A stretch of DNA of 21,290 nt. It comes from Fervidobacterium sp. GTDB taxonomy: Bacteria > Thermotogota > Thermotogae > Thermotogales > Fervidobacteriaceae. A program made the translations under genes and the position numbers. The stretch is from positions 1 through 21,290 of the forward strand of contig DPXZ01000145.1 in NCBI GenBank assembly GCA_003526765.1, written 5' to 3'. The notes under the pieces were generated by a model. The model worked only from the letters and a program-made list of their open reading frames with translations. It was not told the DNA's origin and ran no database searches. Each line of letters opens with the position of its first letter. Within the stretch, counting starts at the first letter, position 1. This document shows, piece by piece, positions 14,767 to 21,290 of this stretch.

Positions 14767-15876
14767 CTAGAACTTATCAAAATATACGTCTTTTATATTA
14801 TATTTGTTGAAAACTTGTATACACCCACTTATCATGCCAGGACTCCCACACAGGTATCCTTCTTTCACATTATCTTTTGGTATCATACTGTCCAAGTATT
14901 TGTCGAGTACGTTCGTTATCAATCCAACTTCACCACTCCAGTTATCTTCTGGTTTTGGGTCAGAGAGTGCGGGAACGAAGTGAAAATTGGGCCACTTTTT
15001 TTCCAAATCTCTAAAAAGTTCAACGTAATAAAGATCTCTTAGAGATCTTGCACCGAAGAAGAACCAAACTCGCCTGTTTGTAATATTTCTTTCATACATA
15101 TCAAAGATTATCGATTTGATAGGTGCCATACCACTTCCGCCTGCGACCATGACCATGTCGGCATTGGTGTCTCTCATATAAAATTCACCGAATGGACCCA
15201 CGAGTTCAGCTGCATCTCCCTCTTTCATATAATTATGCACGTAGGTTGTGACTATACCGTTTGGCACCAATCTTATGAGCAATTCCACGTGGTTTTTGTC
15301 ACTCGGTACGGAGGATATCGAATAAGCTCTTTGCGTGTGCTCCTTGATATCGCCATATGGTGGAATGACTATCTGAACGTATTGGCCGGCTTTGAATGAA
15401 ATCTCGTTTGGCTCGATAAGTTTGATACGTAATTCCTTTATATCGTACGTGACATTTTTCAAACTTTCTACGACCCCTTTATACTTCTTTATGTTGAACA
15501 ATTCCTCTGGTAATTCTATTTTGATACCACTTTTGACCTTGACTTGGCAAGCAAGCCTAACGTTCTTTGAAATATCTTCACTGGACATATGCGGCATTTC
15601 GGTGGGAAGATATGGACCAACGTCCGATAGTACTTTCACCTTGCAAGCACCACATGTACCTCTTCCACCACAAGCGGAAGCGACGAATATACCTTGCGAT
15701 GCAAGAGTTTGCAAAAGAGGAGAGCCACCTTTAACCTTCAATACCTTTTTCCCGTTGTTTATATCTATTTCTACATCCCCATAGTTATTCACTATGCTAT
15801 CCACTATCGTTATGATGATTGCGAACGCGGTACTTATTGCTGCTATCACGAGTGGATCCATCAAGACTCTTATCAT
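14767..15876 (-). CDS. nqrF: NqrF-type subunit: 2Fe-2S / FAD / NAD(H) oxidoreductase of a sodium-pumping complex
   Basis: The protein is 369 aa. Among clustered possible starts the ATG at 15876 is best spaced from GGAGAGG. Residues 7-29 form the N-terminal membrane anchor. The 2Fe-2S domain has C69, C75, C78 and C110, almost the same numbering as Vibrio NqrF. The FAD site is RAYSISS (183-189) and the NAD(H) site GGSGMAPI (246-253), with YLCGSPGMI near the end. In Nqr, this subunit takes electrons from NADH and passes them through FAD and 2Fe-2S to the NqrD/E membrane cluster. It is the last gene of the operon, 16 bases after nqrE. It replaces the RnfB ferredoxin-type subunit expected in a Thermotoga-type Rnf cluster. 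Confidence 0.92.
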   Translation of the reverse strand: MIRVLMDPLVIAAISTAFAIIITIVDSIVNNYGDVEIDINNGKKVLKVKGGSPLLQTLASQGIFVASACGGRGTCGACKVKVLSDVGPYLPTEMPHMSSEDISKNVRLACQVKVKSGIKIELPEELFNIKKYKGVVESLKNVTYDIKELRIKLIEPNEISFKAGQYVQIVIPPYGDIKEHTQRAYSISSVPSDKNHVELLIRLVPNGIVTTYVHNYMKEGDAAELVGPFGEFYMRDTNADMVMVAGGSGMAPIKSIIFDMYERNITNRRVWFFFGARSLRDLYYVELFRDLEKKWPNFHFVPALSDPKPEDNWSGEVGLITNVLDKYLDSMIPKDNVKEGYLCGSPGMISGCIQVFNKYNIKDVYFDKF

Positions 15877-15892
15877 CACCATCACCTCTCCC

Positions 15893-16489
15893 TTACTGGA
15901 CGTTTATCATTCCAGCAAAACCAACGAAAGCCATAGCCATTATTCCAATCGTTATCAATGTTATACCGATTCCCTTGAGAGGTGCAGGTACAGGTGCATT
16001 ATCAGTCTTCTTCCTTATTCCTGCAAGTAGAACTATAGCAAGCCACCATCCCAATCCACTTCCAAGACCAAAGAATACAGATTGAAGAAACGTATAGTTA
16101 CGAAGCTGCATAAAAAGTGCAACACCAAATATCGCACAATTCACAGTAATGAGTGGTAAGAATATACCGAGTACGATGTAGAGATTTGGAGAGACTCTGT
16201 CTATTATCATTTCGAGCATCTGAACGACTGCTGCAATAACAATGATGTACAGTATGTATCTCAAATATCCTAAATTGAGTGGTTGTATGAGATATTTCTC
16301 CAAGATCCAATTTATGGCTGTGGTTATCGTTATGACCAATGTGACTGCCATCCCCAGACCATTTGAAGATTTCAAGTCCTTCGATATGGATATGAAAGAA
16401 CAAGTACCTAGAAAATTTGTCAGTAATATATTACTCGTGAAGATCGAAGCAAAAAACAATACAAGTGGATTGATTGCCGGTGCACTCAT
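15893..16489 (-). CDS. nqrE: NqrE/RnfA membrane subunit
   Basis: This 198-aa integral membrane protein has about six helices, of the NqrD/E/RnfA/E inverted-repeat family. It has the two conserved membrane cysteines, C30 in LGTCSF and the Cys in ITVNCAIFGVALF. In Nqr structures these pair with the two from the sister subunit to hold a 2Fe-2S cluster midway in the membrane. The start has GGAGGTG seven bases upstream and overlaps the nqrD stop by four bases (ATGA). The N-terminus (SAPAINPLVLFFASIFTSNI) is typical of RnfA/NqrE. Sequence alone does not separate NqrE from RnfA; the label follows the nqrF neighbour. Confidence 0.92.
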   Translation of the reverse strand: MSAPAINPLVLFFASIFTSNILLTNFLGTCSFISISKDLKSSNGLGMAVTLVITITTAINWILEKYLIQPLNLGYLRYILYIIVIAAVVQMLEMIIDRVSPNLYIVLGIFLPLITVNCAIFGVALFMQLRNYTFLQSVFFGLGSGLGWWLAIVLLAGIRKKTDNAPVPAPLKGIGITLITIGIMAMAFVGFAGMINVQ

Positions 16490-17124
16490 TTGTTAGCACC
16501 TCCTGTCTGAGCGTTCTGTGCATTTTTAGTACTGATTCTTAGTTGTGCTCCTCTGATTACCCAAATGAGAATCGCTAAAACGAAAAAGGCACTTGGAGGC
16601 ATGACCATGATCGTCCAATTGACAAAATTCTCCGGCATCACCTGAAAACCGAGTATAGTCCCAAAACCAAGCAATTCTCTGAACAATGCAACGACAACCA
16701 AAACCCACATGTAACCAAGCCCCGCAGTCAAACCATCCCAAAAAGAGATTAGTGGCGGATTAGCCTGGGCAAATGCTTCAGCTCTACCCATGAGTATACA
16801 ATTTGTAATGATCAATCCCACATATGGGCCAAGCGCTTTGCTGACGTCAGGTACGTATGCCCTTAAAACTATGTCAACGATGATAACATAAAAAGATATA
16901 ACAAGTACCTGTGTGATCATCCTGACTTTTCTTGGGATGATATTTCTCATAGCGGACAAAGTCAGATTCGAGAAAGCAGTCACAAGAGAAACACCCAGCG
17001 TCATTATCAACGTGTTTGATAGTCTATTTGTGACTGCCAAGGTTGAACAGATACCCAAAATTTGGACTATAACTTGATTCTCGGTCCAAAGATTCTTTAT
17101 GAGCACTTTCTTGTATTCGTTCAT
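16486..17124 (-). CDS. nqrD: NqrD/RnfE membrane subunit
   Basis: This 212-aa membrane protein is a sister of NqrE/RnfA. The ATG at 17124 is preferred because GGGGGTGA, inside the end of nqrC, sits seven bases upstream; a GTG at 17130 would fall within that site. A Cys in VQILGICSTLAVTN (residue 26) and one in IITNCILMGRAEAFA are the expected ligands of the shared membrane 2Fe-2S cluster. FWDGLTAGLGYMWVLVVVAL and FRELLGFG match the RnfE/NqrD signature. The gene starts two bases after the nqrC stop. The C-terminal tail is hydrophilic. Confidence 0.92.
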   Translation of the reverse strand: MNEYKKVLIKNLWTENQVIVQILGICSTLAVTNRLSNTLIMTLGVSLVTAFSNLTLSAMRNIIPRKVRMITQVLVISFYVIIVDIVLRAYVPDVSKALGPYVGLIITNCILMGRAEAFAQANPPLISFWDGLTAGLGYMWVLVVVALFRELLGFGTILGFQVMPENFVNWTIMVMPPSAFFVLAILIWVIRGAQLRISTKNAQNAQTGGANK

Positions 17125-17126
17125 GA

Positions 17127-17735
17127 TCACTTCACCCCCAGCACTTCACGTAATCTCACAAGTGAATCATTGACTATCTTTTCAACAGACTTTGAAGTCA
17201 ACGTTGCACCGGTGACTGCATCTACTTTTCCATCTTCCTTGCTTCCATCTGTCTTCGTGACAGACACACTTACCATACCATCTGCTACTTTTTCATCTCT
17301 AAATTGATCCTTGAACCAATTTTCCTCTATTCTACCGCCAAGTCCTGGCGTCTCACTCTGCGAAATGAAATCGATACCTTTTATCGTACTAAGACTTGAA
17401 TCAACTGCTAATACGCCAGTTATAGTACCCCAAAGGCCACTACCAGAAAAGATCAACGCGTAAATTTCTTCTCCACCAGAAGTTGTTTTGTATATCTCGT
17501 ACTTATCATTTTCAACTTTCTGTACATCATTACGAAATTTATCCAAAGCTTCATCATCCGATAGATATGATATATCCATAGCATTCAAAATAGCCTTAAC
17601 CTTAAGGAGTTCTTGATTTTTTTTCACGGTCGGCTCCGTCGCGTTGTTTATCAGTGAGAGTACTATAACAAACGCAAATGTGATGATGAAGGTGAATACA
17701 ATTGTATAAAACCTATTTTCTCTGTCGATCTTCAT
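17127..17735 (-). CDS. nqrC: NqrC/RnfG subunit with covalent FMN site
   Basis: The protein is 202 aa, with one N-terminal membrane helix (about 9-29) and an extracytoplasmic FMN-binding domain. SETPGLGGRI (127-136) and VDAVTGATLTS (171-181) are the family motifs; FMN is expected to be esterified to T178 of the T-G-A-T motif. The length is that of RnfG (about 200 aa) rather than the longer NqrC (about 255 aa), one reason to see the complex as an Rnf/Nqr intermediate. The ATG overlaps the nqrB stop (ATGA), with AAGGTGG just upstream. The FMN is attached by ApbE-type flavin transferase, not encoded in this window. Confidence 0.92.
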   Translation of the reverse strand: MKIDRENRFYTIVFTFIITFAFVIVLSLINNATEPTVKKNQELLKVKAILNAMDISYLSDDEALDKFRNDVQKVENDKYEIYKTTSGGEEIYALIFSGSGLWGTITGVLAVDSSLSTIKGIDFISQSETPGLGGRIEENWFKDQFRDEKVADGMVSVSVTKTDGSKEDGKVDAVTGATLTSKSVEKIVNDSLVRLREVLGVK

Positions 17736-18676
17736 ACTCCCACCTTCTTTGCTTGGGTATTCTCCGGCTTTTTCGACTTTTTATCCTTTATGAATTCATC
17801 TAGCAAAGGTGCGAAGATATTTCCAAGCAATATTGCAAAGCTCCAGCCCTCTGAAAACAAAGAAAAAGTTCTTATAATAACCCCAGAAATACCTATTATG
17901 ATACCGTAGTACCATTGGGCCGTCATCTTCTTTGGTGCAGATATTGGATCAGTTGCCATGAAAACAGATATAAAGAATAAGCTTCCAGAGAGTATCGCTG
18001 GCAGTGTGGGAAGTGCCTTTGGCACATTGAAAATGTCGAAAAGAAATGTCATTATAGTTGCTGAAGATAGTGTTGATAAAATGATTCGCCAACTTGCAGT
18101 CTTAGTAGCAATCAAATAAATTGCTGCAAGTATTATTAAGAATATCGGCCCTTCTCCAATTGATCCACTTCTCCATCCGAAAAACAGATTTGAAAGACTG
18201 ATCTGACTGTTCTGTCTAAGCAATTCTAAAGGTGTAGCGCTTGAAACAACATCCGTTCCAAAAAGAGACGGTGATACCCATCCCTTCGTCATGAAAAGGG
18301 GGAATGTAATGTAAACAAAAAGCCTGCCAGTTATCGCTGGGTTAAACACATTTCTACCAAATCCACCGTATGCTTCTTTTCCAAGTGCTACTGCAAAGAC
18401 CGTTGCAACAACTGCTATCCAAATTGGGACGTCTGGAGGCATTGAGAGTGTCAATAGCATGCAAGTGACAAGCACTGCCTCACTTACCGGTTTCTTCTTC
18501 CTAGATTCGAAGAGCCACTCCACGAAGATGCCCACAGCAAAAATGAAAAGACTGAGTAACAGTACGTTTAAGCCGTATGCGAAGATGGAGAATATGTAGA
18601 TCGGAATTAGTGCGAATATCACCCTTCTCATCATCGGCTGTTTCTGAAAAGAAATACGTAGCTTTCCATCACTCAC
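17732..18676 (-). CDS. nqrB: NqrB/RnfD membrane subunit with covalent FMN site
   Basis: The protein is 314 aa from the GTG at 18676, chosen because AAGGGGGAGAG lies just upstream; an in-frame TTG at 18742 has no support. It has several membrane helices with the conserved loop GGFGRNVFNPAITGRLF (104-120). The motif SSATPLELL carries T148, the expected covalent FMN attachment site (usual form SGAT). The length fits RnfD (about 320-350) rather than NqrB (about 410), because the long N-terminal extension of NqrB is missing. In both complexes this subunit accepts electrons from NqrC/RnfG and is central to sodium translocation. It is the first gene of the operon; no nqrA or rnfC precedes it. Confidence 0.9.
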   Translation of the reverse strand: MSDGKLRISFQKQPMMRRVIFALIPIYIFSIFAYGLNVLLLSLFIFAVGIFVEWLFESRKKKPVSEAVLVTCMLLTLSMPPDVPIWIAVVATVFAVALGKEAYGGFGRNVFNPAITGRLFVYITFPLFMTKGWVSPSLFGTDVVSSATPLELLRQNSQISLSNLFFGWRSGSIGEGPIFLIILAAIYLIATKTASWRIILSTLSSATIMTFLFDIFNVPKALPTLPAILSGSLFFISVFMATDPISAPKKMTAQWYYGIIIGISGVIIRTFSLFSEGWSFAILLGNIFAPLLDEFIKDKKSKKPENTQAKKVGV

Positions 18677-18691
18677 AAACTCTCCCCCTTT

Positions 18692-18716
18692 CTGATGTTC
18701 GTATGCTGACGTTCGT
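18692..18716. repeat. Short direct repeat in the nqr leader
   Basis: CTGATGTTCGT (18692-18702) and CTGACGTTCGT (18706-18716) are 11-base direct repeats, one mismatch, 14 bases apart, located 16-40 bases upstream of the nqrB GTG. Two equal half-sites in this place could bind a regulator; no known motif is recognised. Confidence 0.3.
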
Positions 18717-18786
18717 GATTTGGTATGGCCATCATTTTCCAATGAGGATGCAACTGCACATTGTACAACAACAGTCCCAATTCAAG

Positions 18787-18795
18787 ATTATACCA
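18787..18795 (-). promoter_or_regulatory. Extended -10 promoter of the nqr operon
   Basis: On the minus strand TGGTATAAT matches the extended -10 consensus. Transcription would begin near 18780, giving a leader of about 100 bases before the nqrB GTG at 18676. Confidence 0.55.
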
Positions 18796-18967
18796 TAACT
18801 CTATGTAGAAAATACAAATTCACACATTTTTCCAATTTGATAAATTTGATAAAAGAGTAGATAAAAGAATGATGAAAAGAGCCACTTTCTCTTTACATAT
18901 ACAAAAGAGCATTCTTGAAAACAACAATTCTTACTAATTACAATGCATGATTTTATGGTCATTTCAG

Positions 18968-18996
18968 TTGATTTTTCCTTGAAATTGTGATACAAT
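18968..18996 (+). promoter_or_regulatory. Promoter of the di-haem membrane protein gene
   Basis: TTGATT (18968-18973), a 17-base spacer and TACAAT (18991-18996) form a sigma-70 type promoter. The -10 is also extended (TGATACAAT, 18988-18996). Confidence 0.6.
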
Positions 18997-19047
18997 TCAA
19001 AGAATTACGGTCTATCATGCCAATAACACAAGAAAGGAGGCATTGTT

Positions 19048-19425
19048 ATGGAGTCCGATGGTCTACGCAACTTATTGGGAGAACTTTCAGCGTTTTTGCT
19101 TGTACTGCAATTTGCGTTATTTTTTTTCAGAAGGATATTGATACGTTCCAAAAACAAGTCACAAGCGCTCGTAAAGTTTGTTAAATTTTTGAAGCCATTA
19201 CACATTTATGCTGGCATAGCACTTGTTGTAGTTGCCTTGATACATGGTATACTGGAACTTAACTGGATGAGGATTGGTACTGGTTGGATATTGTGGTCAG
19301 GTATTGTTGTGGCTTTCATACTTTATTTGTTCCGAAAGAGGCTTGGAAATGCATGGGTACGTTATCATAGAACGTTAGCGTTCATACTGATCGCTTTGTT
19401 AATACTGCATTTGATCATACAATGA
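19048..19425 (+). CDS. Small four-helix membrane protein, predicted di-haem b-type cytochrome
   Basis: The protein is 125 aa. The start is secure: AGAAAGGAGG lies seven bases before the ATG. Four hydrophobic helices are visible at about 11-31, 51-69, 78-96 and 105-124. Helices 2 and 4 each carry two His residues 14 positions apart: H52 and H66 (H-x13-H) and H107 and H121 (H-x13-H). This spacing is the bis-haem signature of ferric reductase / NADPH oxidase membrane domains, where each haem is held by one His from each helix. The flavin and NAD(P)H domains of those enzymes are absent, so it would need a partner. It is transcribed divergently from the nqr operon; a functional link is inference. 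Haem binding is predicted, not shown. Confidence 0.72.
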   Translation: MESDGLRNLLGELSAFLLVLQFALFFFRRILIRSKNKSQALVKFVKFLKPLHIYAGIALVVVALIHGILELNWMRIGTGWILWSGIVVAFILYLFRKRLGNAWVRYHRTLAFILIALLILHLIIQ

Positions 19426-19519
19426 ATGATAGTAATTAGCAATTGATTAACAATCCAAAGGTGTTGAAGGCCATAGATACTTATACTAATCCTCATCACT
19501 ATTGCTCATTCGAAATTCG

Positions 19520-19528
19520 TGCTATAAT
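19520..19528 (+). promoter_or_regulatory. Extended -10 promoter of the haemolysin III family gene
   Basis: TGCTATAAT is a perfect extended -10. A transcript start near 19535 lies downstream of a TTG at 19502, which rules out that codon as the translation start and supports the ATG at 19562. Confidence 0.55.
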
Positions 19529-19561
19529 TGTTTTAGTTTATTGAAAGGATTGGTACATTGT

Positions 19562-20206
19562 ATGGTTGACAAAGAAAACATAGAAAGATATACAATGGGT
19601 GAGGAGATAGCGAATTCTGTTACGCATGGCATTGGAGCATTGTTGAGCATTGCAGGGTTAGTTCTACTGATTGTATTTTCCGCTTTCACTGCAAATAGCT
19701 TGACGATAACATCTTTTACAATTTACGGCGCTTCTTTATTCTTGCTTTATCTTATTTCAACACTTTATCATGCAATCCAACATAAAAAGACAAAATTCAT
19801 TTTCGAAATCATGGACCATTCGGCAATTTATCTGTTAATTGCTGGAACTTATACACCATTTTGTCTGGTGTCTCTAAAGGGCGCACTTGGTTGGACTATC
19901 TTTGGTATAGTTTGGGGATGCGCAGCTTTAGGTGTCGTCTTCAAGATCTTTTTTGTTAAGAAATTCATGTTCCTTTCCACACTGATGTACATACTAATGG
20001 GATGGATGGTTGTTTTTGCACTAAAACCGCTAATTGCTGCAACATCCAAGCAAACGATTATTTTCCTAGTTATTGGTGGACTCTTCTACACATTTGGCGC
20101 GATTTTTTATGTCTGGAGAAAGGTGAAATATCATCACATGGTGTGGCATCTTTTTGTCTTGGCTGGGAGCGTGTTTCATTACTTTTCAGTTTTGAGCATA
20201 CTTTGA
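19562..20206 (+). CDS. Haemolysin III / PAQR (YqfA-like) family membrane protein
   Basis: This 214-aa protein has seven predicted membrane helices, the usual size of bacterial YqfA/HlyIII proteins. Family motifs with the conserved metal-binding residues are present: VTHGIGALLS (H22), STLYHAIQH (S66 and H70), DHSAIYLLIAGTYTPF (D85 and H86), and HLFVLAGSVFHYF near the C-terminus. Members share the fold of adiponectin receptors and are suspected membrane hydrolases; the name haemolysin comes from one Bacillus protein and should not be taken as the function. The ATG has a rather distant AAAGGA. It is monocistronic, with its own promoter and a terminator (20262-20301). Confidence 0.9.
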   Translation: MVDKENIERYTMGEEIANSVTHGIGALLSIAGLVLLIVFSAFTANSLTITSFTIYGASLFLLYLISTLYHAIQHKKTKFIFEIMDHSAIYLLIAGTYTPFCLVSLKGALGWTIFGIVWGCAALGVVFKIFFVKKFMFLSTLMYILMGWMVVFALKPLIAATSKQTIIFLVIGGLFYTFGAIFYVWRKVKYHHMVWHLFVLAGSVFHYFSVLSIL

Positions 20207-20261
20207 AGAACATTTTTAAGAATTTCAAGAATCTTAGAATATTGTACATAGTACATACAAA

Positions 20262-20301
20262 AAACCCTCACGTGGAAGAACATGGTGGGGGTTTGATTTT
20301 T
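20262..20301 (+). terminator. Intrinsic terminator between the convergent HlyIII and GNAT genes
   Basis: AAACCCTCAC (20262-20271) pairs with GTGGGGGTTT (20285-20294) over 10 bp with one G-U, followed by GATTTTT. A run of A residues on the other side suggests it also serves the convergent minus-strand gene ending at 20319, with one mismatch on that strand. Confidence 0.8.
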
Positions 20302-20318
20302 CTAAATTCTCAATTAAC

Positions 20319-21176
20319 TTACAATTTTCTGCACATTTCGTATTGTGATAGTACCGTTCTAAATCCTACTTTGCAAAGCGCTTCGTACAGTGCATCGTTC
20401 TCAGGTACAGCAACGATACTTATCAATTTAGCACCGGTCTGTGCCACTGTATATTCAACTGCAGCTTTAACAACATTTTCCAATGCACCGGACATTATAC
20501 CAAGATCAACTATGAAAGCTGATTCTTTACCACTCTTCCCCCAAACAAAGTATCCTTCCTCACTATTTATATTAACACGTACATAGTTGTATCTTCCATT
20601 TGCCAAAAGGAGGCTGATAGGCTCCCTTTGCCAATTTGGATGCCTTTGTTGTTGAATTTCGAAATTGAGAGCCATTGGATAAACGACCTTAGAATCGCTA
20701 ACAATGTAAGAATAATTTCCTCCATCAGTGGCTATCCTCTCCGGATTGTCCAGTATCATTGTATGGAGATTTCTGACGATTCTGTATCCATTTTTATCAT
20801 AAAACCTCACGGCTCTTTCATCTATAGATGCAACTTCCAATAAGATTTCCTCTATGTTTTTCATCTTTAGATGGTAATGAGAATGTTTCAAAATACGTTC
20901 TGCAAGTCCCTTACCCCTCTCACTTTCGACAACTCCCATCGCATCTATTCTGGCTCTGTTTCTCCTCAGTGCATTTAGAATAAAACCGTGGGGCTCACCG
21001 TTATTTAAGAAAAGAAATGAGTCATTCAGAGATACAGAATTCTCGCGTGCATCCATTTTGAATGTTAATACACTCCAATCTATTGGAACAACATAGTCAG
21101 AGAAGATTTTATTCACCAATTCGACGAAATCTATCAATGAGTATTCAGATAGGACTACTATCTTTTCATCACTCAT
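20319..21176 (-). CDS. GNAT family N-acetyltransferase, two-domain
   Basis: This 285-aa cytoplasmic protein has an N-terminal half (about 1-145) that is a canonical GNAT domain: acetyl-CoA pyrophosphate loop VVESERGKGLAERIL with R87-G-K-G-L-A, then EILLEVASIDERAVRFYDKNGYRIV, the usual motif A/B pattern. The C-terminal half (about 165-285) looks like a second, degenerate GNAT fold without a clear acetyl-CoA loop and ends PENDALYEALCKVGFRTVLS, again the strand-helix ending of a GNAT unit. The substrate cannot be inferred. The ATG has a perfect AGGAGG upstream. It starts 36 bases after the end of a gene that continues off the right edge, and is likely co-transcribed with it. Confidence 0.88.
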   Translation of the reverse strand: MSDEKIVVLSEYSLIDFVELVNKIFSDYVVPIDWSVLTFKMDARENSVSLNDSFLFLNNGEPHGFILNALRRNRARIDAMGVVESERGKGLAERILKHSHYHLKMKNIEEILLEVASIDERAVRFYDKNGYRIVRNLHTMILDNPERIATDGGNYSYIVSDSKVVYPMALNFEIQQQRHPNWQREPISLLLANGRYNYVRVNINSEEGYFVWGKSGKESAFIVDLGIMSGALENVVKAAVEYTVAQTGAKLISIVAVPENDALYEALCKVGFRTVLSQYEMCRKL

Positions 21177-21212
21177 ATCAATTCCTCCTAAAAGAGAATA
21201 GATTTATGAATA

Positions 21213-21290
21213 TTATTCTGACAATGCTTTGAGTATGCCGGCAACTAAATTCTCATCTAAGATGCCTACGGCAGACACCCTTTCTCTTCC
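21213..21290 (-). CDS. C-terminal end of an unidentified gene cut by the right edge
   Basis: Reading the complement from the window edge, one frame is open to a TAA at 21213-21215 and gives 25 residues, GRERVSAVGILDENLVAGIL then KALSE. The composition is protein-like and the following gene begins 36 bases later with a good ribosome binding site, so this is probably the upstream gene of the same operon. Too little is present to name a family. Confidence 0.55.
   Translation of the reverse strand, partial: GRERVSAVGILDENLVAGILKALSE

Larger units (their letters stand above)
18743..19047. other. Divergent intergenic region between nqrB and the di-haem membrane protein
   Basis: No gene is supported in this 305-base gap. 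It holds the leftward nqr promoter (18787-18795) and the rightward promoter (18968-18996). The middle (18830-18960) is AT-rich, with a short direct repeat AATTTGAT near 18835-18850. A 64-codon frame on the minus strand lacks a ribosome binding site and spans both promoters, so it was not accepted. Confidence 0.55.

Noticed and set aside
15392..15784. 130-codon plus-strand frame inside nqrF
   Set aside because: It is antisense to the clear 2Fe-2S/FAD coding sequence and has no start signals.
18677..18786. Possible riboswitch in the nqr leader
   Set aside because: About 100 bases are present but no known aptamer core or expression-platform terminator could be recognised by eye; only a short direct repeat was found.
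18801..18995. 64-codon minus-strand frame in the nqr divergent region
   Set aside because: It spans two predicted promoters, has no ribosome binding site and shows no protein-like pattern.
20002..20586. 194-codon plus-strand frame across the HlyIII gene end and the GNAT gene end
   Set aside because: It runs through the terminator hairpin and is out of frame with two recognisable genes that explain the same DNA.

Overview
The window looks like a chromosomal segment of a low-GC thermophilic anaerobe of the Thermotogota, probably Fervidobacterium-like. This is inferred from the protein types (an Ffh-type SRP GTPase, a TM1602-like NiaR repressor, a UPF0173 hydrolase and a membrane-bound Rnf/Nqr-type sodium pump), the many Lys/Glu/Ile-rich proteins and the short intergenic gaps. 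No tRNA, rRNA, insertion sequence, phage gene or CRISPR array was seen. It reads as an ordinary chromosome with several unusual gene combinations.

Left part (1-8.6 kb): the 5' two thirds of ffh lie on the minus strand. Across a divergent, inverted-repeat-rich intergenic region is a large exported protein with a CsgG/LpoB-like domain, a fibronectin III domain and exactly seven 52-residue repeats (a predicted seven-bladed propeller). Then comes a probable four-gene operon: a SlyD-like FKBP isomerase, a PelF-type GT4 glycosyltransferase, a large exported DUF2194/polysaccharide-deacetylase-like protein and a C-terminally anchored RMD1/DUF155 protein. PelF plus a deacetylase-like partner suggests synthesis or modification of a Pel-like exopolysaccharide, although the PelG exporter and other pel genes are not here.

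Middle (8.6-14.7 kb): an exported UshA-type 5'-nucleotidase with a strong terminator; a niaR-pncA pair for niacin-responsive control of NAD salvage; and a DbpA/CsdA-type DEAD-box RNA helicase preceded by a leader with mutually exclusive hairpins. A bidirectional terminator separates the helicase from a convergent metal-dependent hydrolase (UPF0173), which follows an unrecognised 149-aa protein gene on the minus strand.

Right part (14.7-21.3 kb): a tight minus-strand operon encodes NqrB/RnfD, NqrC/RnfG, NqrD/RnfE, NqrE/RnfA and NqrF, but neither NqrA nor RnfC/RnfB. The membrane subunits have Rnf-like lengths, whereas the electron-entry subunit is a true NqrF. Divergent from it is a 125-aa four-helix membrane protein with two H-x13-H pairs, the di-haem pattern of ferric reductases. 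Then follow a haemolysin III/PAQR-type membrane protein, a convergent GNAT acetyltransferase and the last 25 codons of a further minus-strand gene.

Most recognisable promoters in the window are of the extended -10 type (TGnTATAAT-like).
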